DNA from: Nymphaea colorata | Lineage: Eukaryota > Streptophyta > Magnoliopsida > Nymphaeales > Nymphaeaceae | DNA length: 64,000 bases | Direction: 5' to 3' | Assembly (NCBI RefSeq): GCF_008831285.2 | Contig: NC_045139.1 | Coordinates: forward strand, 6,039,204-6,103,203 | Part shown: positions 38,478-49,992 of the stretch, in pieces | Numbering within the stretch: position 1 is the stretch's first letter | Layout: each line of letters starts with the position of its first letter | Notes under the pieces: model-generated | Seen by the model: the letters and a program-made list of their open reading frames with translations, nothing else | What the model was told of the DNA's origin: nothing | Databases searched by the model: none | Made by a program: the position numbers and the translations under genes

Positions 38478-39150
38478 AGTGGCGGAGCTAGAATTTTTTT
38501 GGCTAAGGGGCAATCGAGCCATCGCCGAGGTCTGGTGTTGGCGCAACATGCAATTCTTGATTTATCACACTATAATTTCAAATCCTCTCCTACAAATTTT
38601 TAATCACACACCAACCCCCTGCATGTATCACTGCCATTGGTCCTTGATCAACTCTCCATGCATTTAGCTCCTCACATTTTTCTTTCTCGACAACGTGAGA
38701 TTTTTTCCTTTTCATTTCCCCTTTCTTCATTCGAATGCCTTCGTAAAATTACTTAACTGACCAATTTCCTTAAGGGGGCGTTCGATGGTTTGTCCAGAAT
38801 TATAATTCCTCTTCACACTGGAATGAAATCAAAATTCCAGGTTTTAGTTTCCTAATTTCAAAAAACAAAATACCTTGTTTGTTTAATAATTTTAATTTAT
38901 TATAAAATAGGCATTTTGATTGTAAAATTCCATGATTCTAAATGTATCAAACACCCCCTAACGTAAACCAAGCTTGAGCTCAAATGACTTGATATTCTAT
39001 AGCATACCATAATGAAAAAAACAGAGTACATCTGCCACATGGGGCTTGTGTGGATAGTTGCCTGCATATTCATTTACTTACATACCATGGACCATATACA
39101 TTTGCATAACAAACATTTAGCTATTCATATATGGCATTCCACAATCATTT

Positions 39151-39208
<58 letters not shown>

Positions 39209-40588
39209 TTGAAGTGTCCAATTTTTTGTATTAGCGCTAGGTGCTCACTAAATTTTTTTTGGCTCGCAGCTGCATATCGCAGGATGAATAGGTTCATAGA
39301 GGCTGTAGGAATGCATATATAGCCACAAATTACACATATTATTATAGTATCACGTATGTTTTCTAAAAAGACATGCACATATTATTGTCGCGTTTTTAAT
39401 TCCTATGGTAAAGTGGTTAATGATAAAAAAAAGGCATTGTTGCTATTAAATTAAATTATCATTTTTATCGTCACTAAGACATCAATTTTATCGTGTCATG
39501 TAGTCATATATCATCCTATTAACTTTTTCTTTCTTTTAATTTTACCAAACTTTAACGATTTTTTCATTTAAAAAAACCACTGATGTTTCAGAAAAAGATT
39601 TTCTCAAGAAAAACAATTTTGGTGAAATTAAAATGCATTAGAAAAACCTCACTGTTAAAAACTCTGGAATGATATTTTGATTCATGGTTGCACGAAACCG
39701 CAAGAGAGTTGGGAAGCAGCTTTAACGAGTGTCGAGGATGTTCTCATTTGATGCAGGACCATTAACAGTGAAGCAGCAGGAGGAAACAAGCTTCAGTAAT
39801 GGTGAAGATGTTGTTTGCATTTTTAATGCTTATCAAGTACATTGTTGATGCTAATCTTCATAGATGGGAGCTACATTGATGATGTTTCTTTTTCCTTCAA
39901 TTTGACAAGATATCTTGGATATGCGTATTGAACATTTGTACTGAAAATTTGGATTTCTCATATTGGGATATCTAATCATCGTAAATTGCATAAAATAATA
40001 AGAAAATCTTTGTTGATGCGAGAAATGAACATTTACGCACCTGAAAAGCCCGTCAATAATACATTATCACTAACGTGCAGCCAAACTTCAATACAAACAC
40101 TTTTCATTGATGGGGATGAAATGACAATAAAGCTTCCTTTACTTTCTGAACGTCCGTAAAGACCAAATGAACACTGACGTTTGGGTCGAACCGTAATTTA
40201 TTAGTATCGACATTAGTTAGCTTCAATAAAGCTTCTTCACACTACCTACACTGACACAATCTTTTCTGAAAACGGGTAAAATTTTTACAGACATTTTGCC
40301 AACCATTAGAGGCTGTGTGGGTCGTGTATCTACACAGATAGTAGGCAGATTCACGAAACACTTTTTAAAAAAATGTCCAATCAATCTAACAAGAAAGAAA
40401 ATATAACATGATGTTACTATCTACAAACTATAGTAGCAGCTACTTGTTCGCTGGGGTGGGCCACCGCTCATGCCAGTCCATCAAAAATTTCATTATAAAG
40501 TATTAACTTCACATTGTTATGATTCTAAAATGATATGCAAGACACCAACACAAGTGGCCCATGGATGAAAAATATTGGCTCCGCCACT
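38478..40588. mobile_element. Candidate non-autonomous DNA transposon with inverted ends
   Basis: The left end is AGTGGCGGAGCTAGAATTTT. The reverse complement of the right end is AGTGGCGGAGCCAATATTTT. The 2.1 kb between them has no transposase-like frame and includes a (TA)n array (39154-39207). A target-site duplication is not evident. Single copies of the same end at other places (about 28688, 43983, 56510, 58198) mean these two ends may belong to separate insertions instead of one element. Confidence 0.35.
39154..39207. repeat. (TA)n microsatellite
   Basis: About 27 TA units. Confidence 0.97.
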
Positions 40589-40783
40589 ACTGTTCGGTTG
40601 ACGTATGGTTGAAGGCCTCATGTAGGGCCCTTGAGAAACGAACCCACCCTCAATTTGACTCGCTGGTTCAACAACCAACACTCTTCTAGAAGCATCGTTT
40701 TGTCGTTTGAAGTCGTCCGGGCTCCATTCTTCCTATTGGCATCTTCATAACATCGATCTATGAAGGTTCAATTGGACGGTTTG

Positions 40784-40893
<110 letters not shown>

Positions 40894-42053
40894 CCGTACA
40901 CTTCATTTCTTTAGGGTCAATTTGTATACAATTCCGACATATTGAAGCCCCTTTTTCTCATTTTCATCCCTTTTGAAAGCAATCACGTGGATGTGGTCGT
41001 CTACATGCACAGTTGATTGAGTATCCTCAAATTTTATGTTCTTGTGGTGCATGAATAGCATACTGGGGAAGTGAAAAGGCTCGGAACTCGATCTGAATTG
41101 TTATACAATATCAAAAGGCAGCCAATTTGGTAACTTTAACATCACAACAGCTGGTTTTGTAAAATATCAAACGCATTTCAGTATACTGCACTCGAGGAAG
41201 TGACCTTTTGAGAGAGGGAGAGATGAGTATTCACAGGAAACATGAATCAATGTTTGTTCTTGGTTGGCTTCAAACTCAGCTCATTTAGCTTGAGCCCATC
41301 GGGGGGTGTTGAAGCCAACACAATTAAACACACCTTCTTGGTTTGTCTTGCACTTTTAGAAGGGCAAGTATTGATCTCTAAAGAGATGTTTGGCAACAAT
41401 AATAGTTTGTTACTGTATTATGAATCTGTTAAAACAAGTTTATGAAATATTGTAACATAATGTTTTGTAGATCTTCCTCAAATTTTGAAACATATTCATC
41501 AAATAATAACCAATTGTTCCTCCTACCAAACTGCCTCCAAGGGGCTTTTTGAAACTAGTGAGACACATATTGTTCTATGCATCTACCCTAGAAAGTAGAG
41601 CAAATTCATGAACACTTCTTAAATTGTTCAATAAATTTTTTGGGTTAGATGCATGAGCCATAACATATAACATAATGGTACGGTTCCCAAACAGCCTCTA
41701 AAGCTCTTACAATTTATAAGCTTTAAGCCAACTCCCATTGAACCTTCTGTGGAGCCCTGGAAGACCAACAACAACACAGTGAGTCTTGACTTGAGTCTCA
41801 AGTCTCTAGTGTGGTTTTCTCCCGCTAGAGACATAAAAGAAACATGGAAAATCAACAAAAGCAAAGTTATTTCTTTTTCTAAAAGTACTGAACCACAAAT
41901 GAAGCTTCCAATCTTAAAAGAATGCAGGAGACAATGTGGCCAAGTGGTACTGATCATACTCGGGCATGTATATGTGCACTGCAGTTGCATCTTGGCCTGG
42001 CGCTGTGATCACAATCAGAAAAGTAGATCAACTTTTGATATATATTAACTCCA

Positions 42054-42234
42054 AGGGGGTGTAATGTAGTTGGTTGGTTTGGTAGGCTAGTGAAAATCTG
42101 GTCGTCAGTTCTCCCATGGATGCTTTTCTGTTAAGTGCAAACAGTAGATATAATGCACTCTAGTAAATAGGTATCCTGCTTTCCATTCAAGTCCCAACGC
42201 AGTCGTGGGACTCCAGGGGCAGGAAAAAGAGACA
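42054..42234 (+). mobile_element. tRNA-derived SINE candidate, copy 2
   Basis: The head AGGGGGTGTAATGTAGTTGG (A-box-like) and GGTCGTCAGTTCTCCCATGG (B-box-like) match the layout of copy 1 at 20120-20300. The following segment also aligns (AGTAGATATAATGCACT, then TTCAAGTCCCAACGCAG), ending in GGAAAAAGAG. No flanking duplication was identified. Confidence 0.55.
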
Positions 42235-43066
42235 GTTTCAACCTCTCATCGAATCACCACACATTGATGATGTAACTTAGGAAATGGCTCGTGGAGATCA
42301 ACAGACGGTGATAACATCATAAAGAGAATTTGGCAGATGGTTTTTCTTGCACCCACTGTGATAGTCGGCCGTCTATCTTGACCGACCGCCATGACCAATA
42401 TGAGGAAGAAAAATATTCTGCTTCTCTGTTGTCTCTTTGTTTTTCAATGATCTTCCGTACTTGCAGGCGGCTTGAGACCATATGAAATCGGACCCACTTG
42501 TGTTGGCATTTTCAACACCTCTGTTTGCTTCTTGAAGCTTCCTGGAAGGGCCTTCCATCTTCCATAGGACTGCCAATAAATTCGACTAGGATTGGATATT
42601 TAGAACAAATTGCTTAAAATAATTGGATACAGAAAAAATTTTGACACCAGGTTAGGAAATTATATCAGCCTCTGATTGAAATCCGACATCACCGACTCTA
42701 CATTATATCAGCCTCTGATTGTTACTACTTTGTGCTTGATGTGACTTCGGTTCAAGATAATTAATCTGTTTGAGGCCTTCTTTCTCGGAAGCACATGATC
42801 TCAACTTTATTAATTTTCGTCAAAAATTATTGGGGGAAGGATGAACGGGTCGCATAATATATATATATTATATTCAAATTGATCTGCAATCTCTGCCATC
42901 TCGAATTGTTATTATGAGTACTATGCACGTGCCTTATGGCATGATGCATCAAGGTAAGCTTTCACTTTTTGTTGTTTAATTTCAATTTTAATGATTCGGT
43001 AAAAACAGTTTTGCATTTTGTGTTTTGTTATGAATTTTCCCAACATTGGTTTTTACCGTTCCTGCA

Positions 43067-43100
43067 GATCGATCCCTGTTTGACGCAGAACATCACTAGA
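43067..43100 (-). pseudogene. Scrap of an HMA gene (intron 2/exon 3 junction)
   Basis: The minus strand carries GATGTTCTGCGTCAAACAG followed by GGATCGATC, which is the conserved end of intron 2 and the first nine bases of exon 3 as in copy B. Similarity ends on both sides. It marks a lost copy or a small transferred fragment between copies A and B. Confidence 0.7.
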
Positions 43101-43578
43101 AGGCGAGAATGGTGAGAATCAATGGGCCGATCAGAATGAGTAGTTTTATGAGATTGAAGAACGTTTTGTGAATTTAAAAAATCAGAATATCTGGATAAAA
43201 TTGATAAAATGCATTTAACATGCTTTAATGGAGAGAAGGGAAACATTTCTATTAATTATTTACTAGTCCTCTCTTATTTTACTTTTTTCAACAAACTATC
43301 TATGCATTTTTCACATTTTCAGACCAATTTCTAAAAAAGTTGATGGGAAAAATGTATCTAATGGGAACATATAGGTTTCTAAATTAATTAGTGATAGTTT
43401 ACTTCTTAAAACAAGCCGATTTGCACTGATCTTAATAAAATCGTTTGGATCCATCAAAACACTTGGTACTTGGCTAATCGATTCATCCACTGCTTCGTTT
43501 GAGGAAGACTACTATAGGAAAACGATACTATCCATGTGTCACGCAAGTGTGAACAACGAGTCAAATTACTAAAGCTTT

Positions 43579-43585
43579 CATATAT

Positions 43586-43637
<52 letters not shown>

Positions 43638-43640
43638 ATA
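43579..43640. repeat. Interrupted (TA)n microsatellite
   Basis: TA units with AAA/TTT interruptions at about 43597 and 43622. Confidence 0.9.
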
Positions 43641-43719
43641 AAAGGACAATAACATATGTCCTAAAATACAAATGTATCCAATCCTTTTGGTAGACGGAGA
43701 GCGTCGTATTTGCCTTTTT

Positions 43720-44110
43720 AAAAAGGAGGCCTCCAATTCGAGTTGGCATATTGGCCTTCATTTCTTTAGAATTTAAGGAAGAAAAAAACATCTTATTGGC
43801 TGACTATTGTTGGCTGATTAGGGTGTGAGCCAAAGGTGCTAAAAAAAAATTACATGTAAATTTTAAAAAATTTTATTGATCCTATATAAAACTTTTGAAG
43901 AATGATATTTCAGTTCATGTCAAAATTTTAGAAACTTTAATTCAACTCCTCACAAAAAATTTCTAGCTCCACTCCTAATTGGCTCTAGCTTAAAAGAGTC
44001 AAGCTCGAGATCAAGTAGGTTTGTGTTGGCCAGCTCAAACACTCGATTTGTGTTGGCCAGCTCAAACTGAAGCTTGTCGACCCAGGGTCGAGCCAGTCCA
44101 TCTCCGTTGC
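43720..44110. repeat. Unit-boundary repeat, copy 1 (downstream of HMA copy B)
   Basis: It starts with GGAGGCCTCCAATTCGAGTT and GGCATATTGGCCTT, carries a GGCGGAGCTAGAA-type repeat end in inverted orientation (43835-43983), then GGCTCTAGCTTAAAAGAGTC, CAAGCTCGAGATCAAG and GAGCCAGTCCA. The same series occurs at 52085-52370 and 58400-58610, each time just downstream of an HMA gene, so it belongs to the duplicated unit. Confidence 0.75.
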
Positions 44111-44552
44111 ACTTGGGCCATGGAGACCCATTACTGTCCAAGCAAAATGCAAATCAGCCAATTAAGATAGTAAAGACTGCCAAGGGCGTTCTTGCCCCCA
44201 TGCACCAAAACCAGGTTTGGTACTTTGGAAGAATGAGTGAAAGGGTAGAGCTTCTGCTCTTTTGTTTGTTGTGGGGTAGGATAAAATACTTTTTATGTTC
44301 ACCCAACAATTAAGATTAAGATAATGATGATAAGAGAAACTTTAAATGACAAATTAAATCGAGAATTAATAACTGATATAATGAGCATTCTGATAAAGGC
44401 CTCACATAATGCATACATACAACACAGCAACTAATAAAATAAAAGCAAGACGAGGACATCCAACTATATGAGAACGCATTTGCTAAAAACATAGAGAAAA
44501 GCTCTTTATTTGGCCGTCTCAGTAGTTCAACCGTGCTGTTCCTTTCTCATTT

Positions 44553-45556
44553 TTAGGACCTGTGGCGGCGGGCTTCGTAGTGCTCCCGCACCTTTACTTG
44601 TACAATCTCCTGCTTCTGCTCCCGCACCTTTACTTGTACAATCTCCTGCTTCTCCTTCCTGACTGCCACTACCTCCTTCCCTCGATGCAAAGCAACCATA
44701 CGCAAATGATCTGGATTAGTATTCTTGTTCGTGGAAACGACGGCCTTCTCCTGAACTGTACCCATTTTGATCATATCTGTGGCCCAGTGCTTCCTCAGCT
44801 TTTTCCCCACATCCATCGCCTCCATACTTCCAACTACCGTCACTATTAGTTTCTTCCCTTCCGTGTCCGTGTATACGTGATCGATCCCTGTTTGACACAG
44901 AACATCACCATAAGGCCCACATATTGAAAAGCCACCACAGATCAAACGATGTTTTGTGCTTAAATCACCATCTTCCGCTGTTATGTTTTTTCATGATGAT
45001 TTTCCATGTTGATTATATTGGAGCAGGGGTGCCGTAGGCAGGAGTTAATATTATCAATTTAAGTTGGATTCATTGTCATTAGGTTACTGTTCTCTGCATC
45101 TAGCTCAAAAATTGTTTAGATTCATTAGACATTTTAAAAAATGTTTCATAAATCTTAATTTTGTTAGTTGATCTCAATTTAAATCGGCCAATTTTGAGCT
45201 GATCTTCATATAGTTAATGCTTGAAACTATCAAGCACTTGTTACTTTGGCTTGCTTGTTTTAAAACATGCGAACACAAAGGAAGCAGAAGAAAAGCACCA
45301 GCACCAACATCACTAAACTAAAAAACAAAGTACCTAGAAGAGAAGTGACGGCTTGCAGGACCTTCCGCTTTTCTTCGTCGCCACGCGCCTCCACTGAAAA
45401 GACGACCTTCGTCTGGCAAAACCAAAGAGAAACCGACGATAATCAAATTTGCATACTAAAGCATCCACGCCAAGGAGAAGAAGAAGATCAACACAACGGA
45501 AAAAAAAAGGAAACCAGAAGAGCTCTTCCTCAACTTTCTTGAACACATACCCTCAT
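44553..45556 (-). CDS. HMA-domain protein, copy B (no CaaX box)
   Basis: Exons 45551-45556, 45334-45412 and 44553-44887 (GT-AG introns of 138 and 446 nt) give 139 aa. The HMA part reads TKVVFSVEARGDEEKRKVL, LLGIDHVYTDTEGKKLIV and MDVGKKLRKHWATDMIKMG. There is no CxxC motif; FSVEARGDE occupies that place. The tail is basic and contains KQEIVQVKVRE twice in tandem, from a duplication of about 33 nt, and ends EARRHRS without an isoprenylation box. The exon plan and the sequence upstream of the ATG match copy A. It is thus an intact frame related to HIPPs that has lost both family hallmarks. Function is unknown; a soluble HMA-fold protein for protein contacts is one possibility. Confidence 0.82.
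44577..44648. repeat. In-frame tandem duplication in exon 3 of copy B
   Basis: GCTCCCGCACCTTTACTTGT followed by ACAATCTCCTGCTTCT occurs twice in a row on the plus strand. On the coding strand it doubles KQEIVQVKVRE. The two copies are almost identical, so the event is recent. Confidence 0.9.
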
Positions 45557-45758
45557 ATCTGATTTAATGAGCAAAACGAGATCACCAGCACAAGAAACTA
45601 ATGGCTTAAAGAAGCCAGCTAGAGACGGAAGAAAAGGGGACAGGTAAAGATTTCGATGGCTGATATGGTGGCAGCGACGAGGTATGGCCAATGGAAGACG
45701 CTACCTCTCGATAGACGGTGCGAGCTGACAATCTTGGGGGCTGTAATCTTGAGGCGAA

Positions 45759-45770
45759 GGATATATATAG
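45759..45770 (-). promoter_or_regulatory. Candidate TATA region of copy B
   Basis: The minus strand reads CTATATATCC about 205 nt upstream of the ATG, in the position of the TATATCC block of copies A and D. Confidence 0.4.
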
Positions 45771-48700
45771 ATATAGACGGTGAATGTTCAAAGGCAACGC
45801 AGAAAGTTAAAGGTGAAACATACCCAAGTATTTAATTCTAAAGGAGGATGCCTGGTTTAAAAGACAGAGGTTGTAACATTCATTATTGATCGACTCGTTA
45901 TCAAATTCCTTCTCTACATACGCAAGTACTCAAGTCGGCATGACTTGACTCTCTGATCTGCAGGCTAAAAAATAATAAAAGGTAGAAAAAATTGGAAAGA
46001 ACATTCCAACTCTTGAATCAATACGCACAACTTTTGGAGGTCAGTCAACAAATGGAGTACCATATAAAAATTCTTCAAGAGATAGCCGCGTCATTTTTAG
46101 AGAATAATGCCAAATACTTTTCCATTGGCATTTAGAAAAACTACTGCCAAAGTTTCTGAGTAGATTCAGCCCAATTCTTATATATGTGGGCCACAAGAGG
46201 GAGTAATCTGATCGACGTCTAGCTCATTGTCATCAAGCAATAATTTAAATTACTCCGATACTAAATGAGGCCGAAGTTTCGTCAGAAAGCATTGGCGCAA
46301 TTACTTGAGCCCATGCCCATCCTGTTATCGCTATGGGATTGACCCGAAAATTGTTGGACTCACATTAGCAGAGCCGAATTGAGGGCATGACCTGAGCTAA
46401 ATTGTTGGATTCACCTTTTGCTTTCTTCTCATTCCAACCACCACCTCAAATAATTAATCCCATCATCTAGTCCTGATGCATGTAATATCTTTCAAAGCAG
46501 GTGCTTTCCTCTACAAGTTCTTTCAACACTTTCTACCGTATTCTACTTTCTTTTAATATATACGAGGAAACAAGTGATCCTCTTGAGATGTGCATATCAG
46601 GTCAAGTACTCTTAACCTTTACTTTTTGAAGCGTTTCACACCTTGATGGGCTGTGATGCGTGCACATCACGCCTTGATACATATGCATCTTACAACATTG
46701 AACCAAAATCCAAAAGTTATCAAATCTCTAAAGGGACAGTGAAAGACTCAGGCCACCTCAAGGGCCATACCATAGCTGGTATGACTAGAAGAGCCTCTCC
46801 ATTCTTTTGGGTGTTATACATATATATGTCATAAGTACTGGAGGAATGCATTCGGTATATAAGTTGAAGAATGCACCAATATCATCACTTTCTGACAACT
46901 TAGCTAGAACCCCTAATGCAAGAGAATAGGGGGTCTTGAAGCTCATTTATAATCCTCTCGCTCACCTAAAGCCCCCAAGACCTATTTCCTCTCCCTCTCT
47001 TTGCCGGTGTCATTGACTTCTTGTTGGGAGCAAGATCCATGTAGTTGAATGGATCCCTACTCTCATCGACTTAACTTATATTGAACTCTTCCATTAATAC
47101 TAGTCATATTTTGGTATTTGGATAGCGATCCAATAACATATTATTTGCTTATAGGGATTAATTACATCGAACTGGGCACCTCTCTGGCGTCCTTTATAAA
47201 GTGACTTGCAAATTGCTCATTTTCTTGCCGAAAATTGGTAGAATGATTTTTTTTTTCAAATTTTGGAAATTACGGCTTTGCCCTGCATTGTACACCGATA
47301 TTTTTGGCATTATTTTTTTTGAAGGGATCCACTGCTCAAAGGTAGAATGCTGCAGTACATCAACGCTATGCATTCTACACCTATTTGGCATAGTTGAGAA
47401 GCTAATTTTTAAAGAGGTTCCCGACTCAGAGGTTGAATGTTGTACTCTGCCCAACCTAAATCACTGTTTGCTTTTAGGGGCAGAGTGCTACCGAGCGGCA
47501 AGAGAGTTCAAATAAATCGAGTTAGTGCACAATTCTCGTAGCTATTGTCTTGCTTAGGTGTATTACTTTTCTAAGATGTAAACAGTCACAAATGATACTC
47601 GAGTTGAAGGGTGTACTATAGGTCCACCCACGTCTTGAAGCAAAGTTAAAACTAGCTTAGAAGAAATAAAGACATGATTTTAGAGGTTTTATGTTGAAGA
47701 TAATTTTTCTTAAATAAACATTAAAGTTAAATCAGTGCTTGCAGAGGCTACTAACGTTTGAGCTTTGTTCTTATGGGAGTAAGGATCAAGTCACCCATGT
47801 GACAGAGCTAAACATGGGGTTGTGTGGGGAATTGCTCACATGAACTCAAATAAATTGCATAACTATATACTATTACCTTACATACATTTAATTACTCAAA
47901 GGGATACAATTTAAGGTATTAGTGCCCCTCAATAAAAAAAAAAAAGAAAAAGAAAAAAAAAAAACCTGACTTGGGCATGAAGTCACCCCATAAGAAACCT
48001 TAGTCATCAAACAATCTTATCCCTTCATCAACGTGTTCTCGTGAGCAATATTGTTGTCAGGATACTGATTCCACGGCGCCACTTGTCATCTTATAACTAT
48101 TTTTTAAATATTTTAAGACTTTTTAAGTTTAATTAAATTTTGCATGTTTTTCATTCAATTTTCGCAGATGGGTTTTAAACTATATTTGGCTGATAATTCA
48201 GCTGAATTACTGAATCGGCCAGCATGAAACGATTTTCTCAACATTAATTCTCATAAGTGTACTCCAATACCCGATCCTCAAGTAAACATTAAGTGAATAA
48301 ATTTGAGATCCTAAGGAAGGGGTGAATTTGCCAGTTCATCATGAATCAACCATTAATTTGATAAAAACAAAAAACAAAAAACAAAAATCAAACAACAAAG
48401 AAAAGATAAGAGTACCTTCAACAGGCCTAGGCAGTCCACCAAGAAAAATGAAACAAAGCCTAAAAACAGATATAAGACTATGAAAGCAAGCAAATCCGAT
48501 CCGCCAACTTTTGGGGAGCATGTTAATACTTTTGTCACGCTCATCGACTCAGTTCTGACCAAAAATGTCTTTGAAGAACATGAAGTTGACATATTCTACA
48601 ACCCACGTTCATACTTATTTACCATTGAAGAAAAAAAATTTAATTCTATTTCAAAATCTTGGCAAGAACAGTGTGCTTCTTCCAGGCAAAATACGTACAA

Positions 48701-48938
48701 ATCAGCCAAAGATATAGATTGAGGAAAACAGAAGTATTTCGAGATGACCAAAAACCCAAATTGGAATCATGAAAATTATTATTAACTCAAGGACTTACAC
48801 AATACAAGGAAGTTTAAAAAGCATGACGAGAACAATCCTGAAATACTATATCAAGACACATTTGCTAAGAACATCGAGAAAAACTCTTTATTTTGCTGTC
48901 ATAGCAATATGCAGTCGGACCGCGTAAACTTTGCTTTT
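45771..48938. other. Spacer between copies B and C (duplicated unit sequence)
   Basis: No gene is seen. The segment 45.88-47.62 kb matches 54.36-57.2 kb in order (for example ACTTGAGCCCATGCCCATCC at 46293 and 54801, ACAACATTGAACCAAAATCC at 46693 and 56170, GGTTGAATGTTGTACTCTGC near 47433 and 57110). It is thus the first copy of a segmental duplication. 47.65-48.8 kb shows nothing recognisable apart from an A-rich tract near 47934-47964. Confidence 0.75.
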
Positions 48939-49992
48939 TCATTTCACCAAGGCTGCATCCTTCTCCGGTCCTCCTGCTTCTTCTTCGGCCCCACTCTCTT
49001 CTTCTTCCTCAGGCCGATCTTCTGGTGTATTCTCGGGACTTTCTTCGTTGGTTTTGTCATTCTTCTCTTCCATGGCAGGAGCCACCGAGAGTAGGTCTGC
49101 GTGGCAGAGATTCCTCAGTTGGTTCACCAAATCTATCGGATCAACATCTCCAACTACTTTTAGTTTCATCTCCTTCATGTCCATGGATATCCGATCAATC
49201 CCTGTTTGATGCAGAACATCATTAGAAAGCCCATGGGAAACCCAGGATTACATTTATGTATACTTTGTTTCATGTATATGTTACTAGTCTTTTACTTTAC
49301 CAAAATTGACCTAATTAAACTGTCACAAAAGCAATTTTATTAATCCATAAGAAGCTTATCATGCAAGCAAATAGATATAGTGCATCTCTCTATTAATCAA
49401 TTATCATAAACTGCCTAGTACTCTCTTACCCTCATTTTGTTATAAAATTATATACGCATCTTAGTTGACAGGAAAATAGTAATGTACTATTTTTATTGGA
49501 GAAATGGTTTCTTAAAACAGTGAATGGTAAAGTTCCAGATGTTGCCAGTGCAGAAAACAAATGTAGTTCAATTTTTAAAGAAGGGAAGGGGGTGAACTGC
49601 AGCGTGCATGCTAAATCATTTCACTGCCTGGCTGAAGGCCGAAGACAACCCCGCATCCTCTTAAGGTGTACAGGGTCTGCCTTATTCCCCTGTGGCCCCT
49701 CCAGTTCTACAAGAAGGTGGCAAAAGAAACAGCACCACCTCCAGTTAACATCTTGATTATGAAAAACTAAGTACCGTCAAAAGAAGTCACGGTTTGCATG
49801 ACCTTCTTCTTCTGTTTTTCGTCATGGAGCTGCAATATCATGACCACCTTCAACTGAAATTTGAGAAAATGCAAGACAAACCGTTAGCTGCATGCGCAAC
49901 AAATCCCACAAACTACTCAGAGAAAAGGATATTAAAATCAACAGAAAATTAAATAAAGTAGTCCTCCAACTTTCTTCAACACATGCCTTCAT
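48939..49992 (-). CDS. HMA-domain protein, copy C (GC-AG first intron, no CaaX box)
   Basis: Exons 49987-49992, 49775-49853 and 48939-49201 give 115 aa: LKVVMILQLHDEKQKKKVM, FDGIDRISMDMKEMKLKVVG, LVNQLRNLCHADLLSV, then an acidic Glu-rich tail ending EKDAALVK. Intron 1 would begin with GC (AAG|GCATGT) where the other copies have GTATGT/GTATGC; GC-AG introns are spliced in plants, though less efficiently. Intron 2 is GT-AG. CxxC and CaaX are both missing. The frame is otherwise intact and HMA-like, with the acidic tail replacing the KEEK linker and CVIC end of copy A. Whether it is expressed depends on splicing at the GC donor. Confidence 0.72.

Noticed and set aside
44716-44945. Alternative start inside exon 3 of copy B giving an intronless protein
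   Set aside because: The frame opens within intron 2. The conserved 2-codon and 79-nt exons upstream restore the missing first half of the HMA domain.
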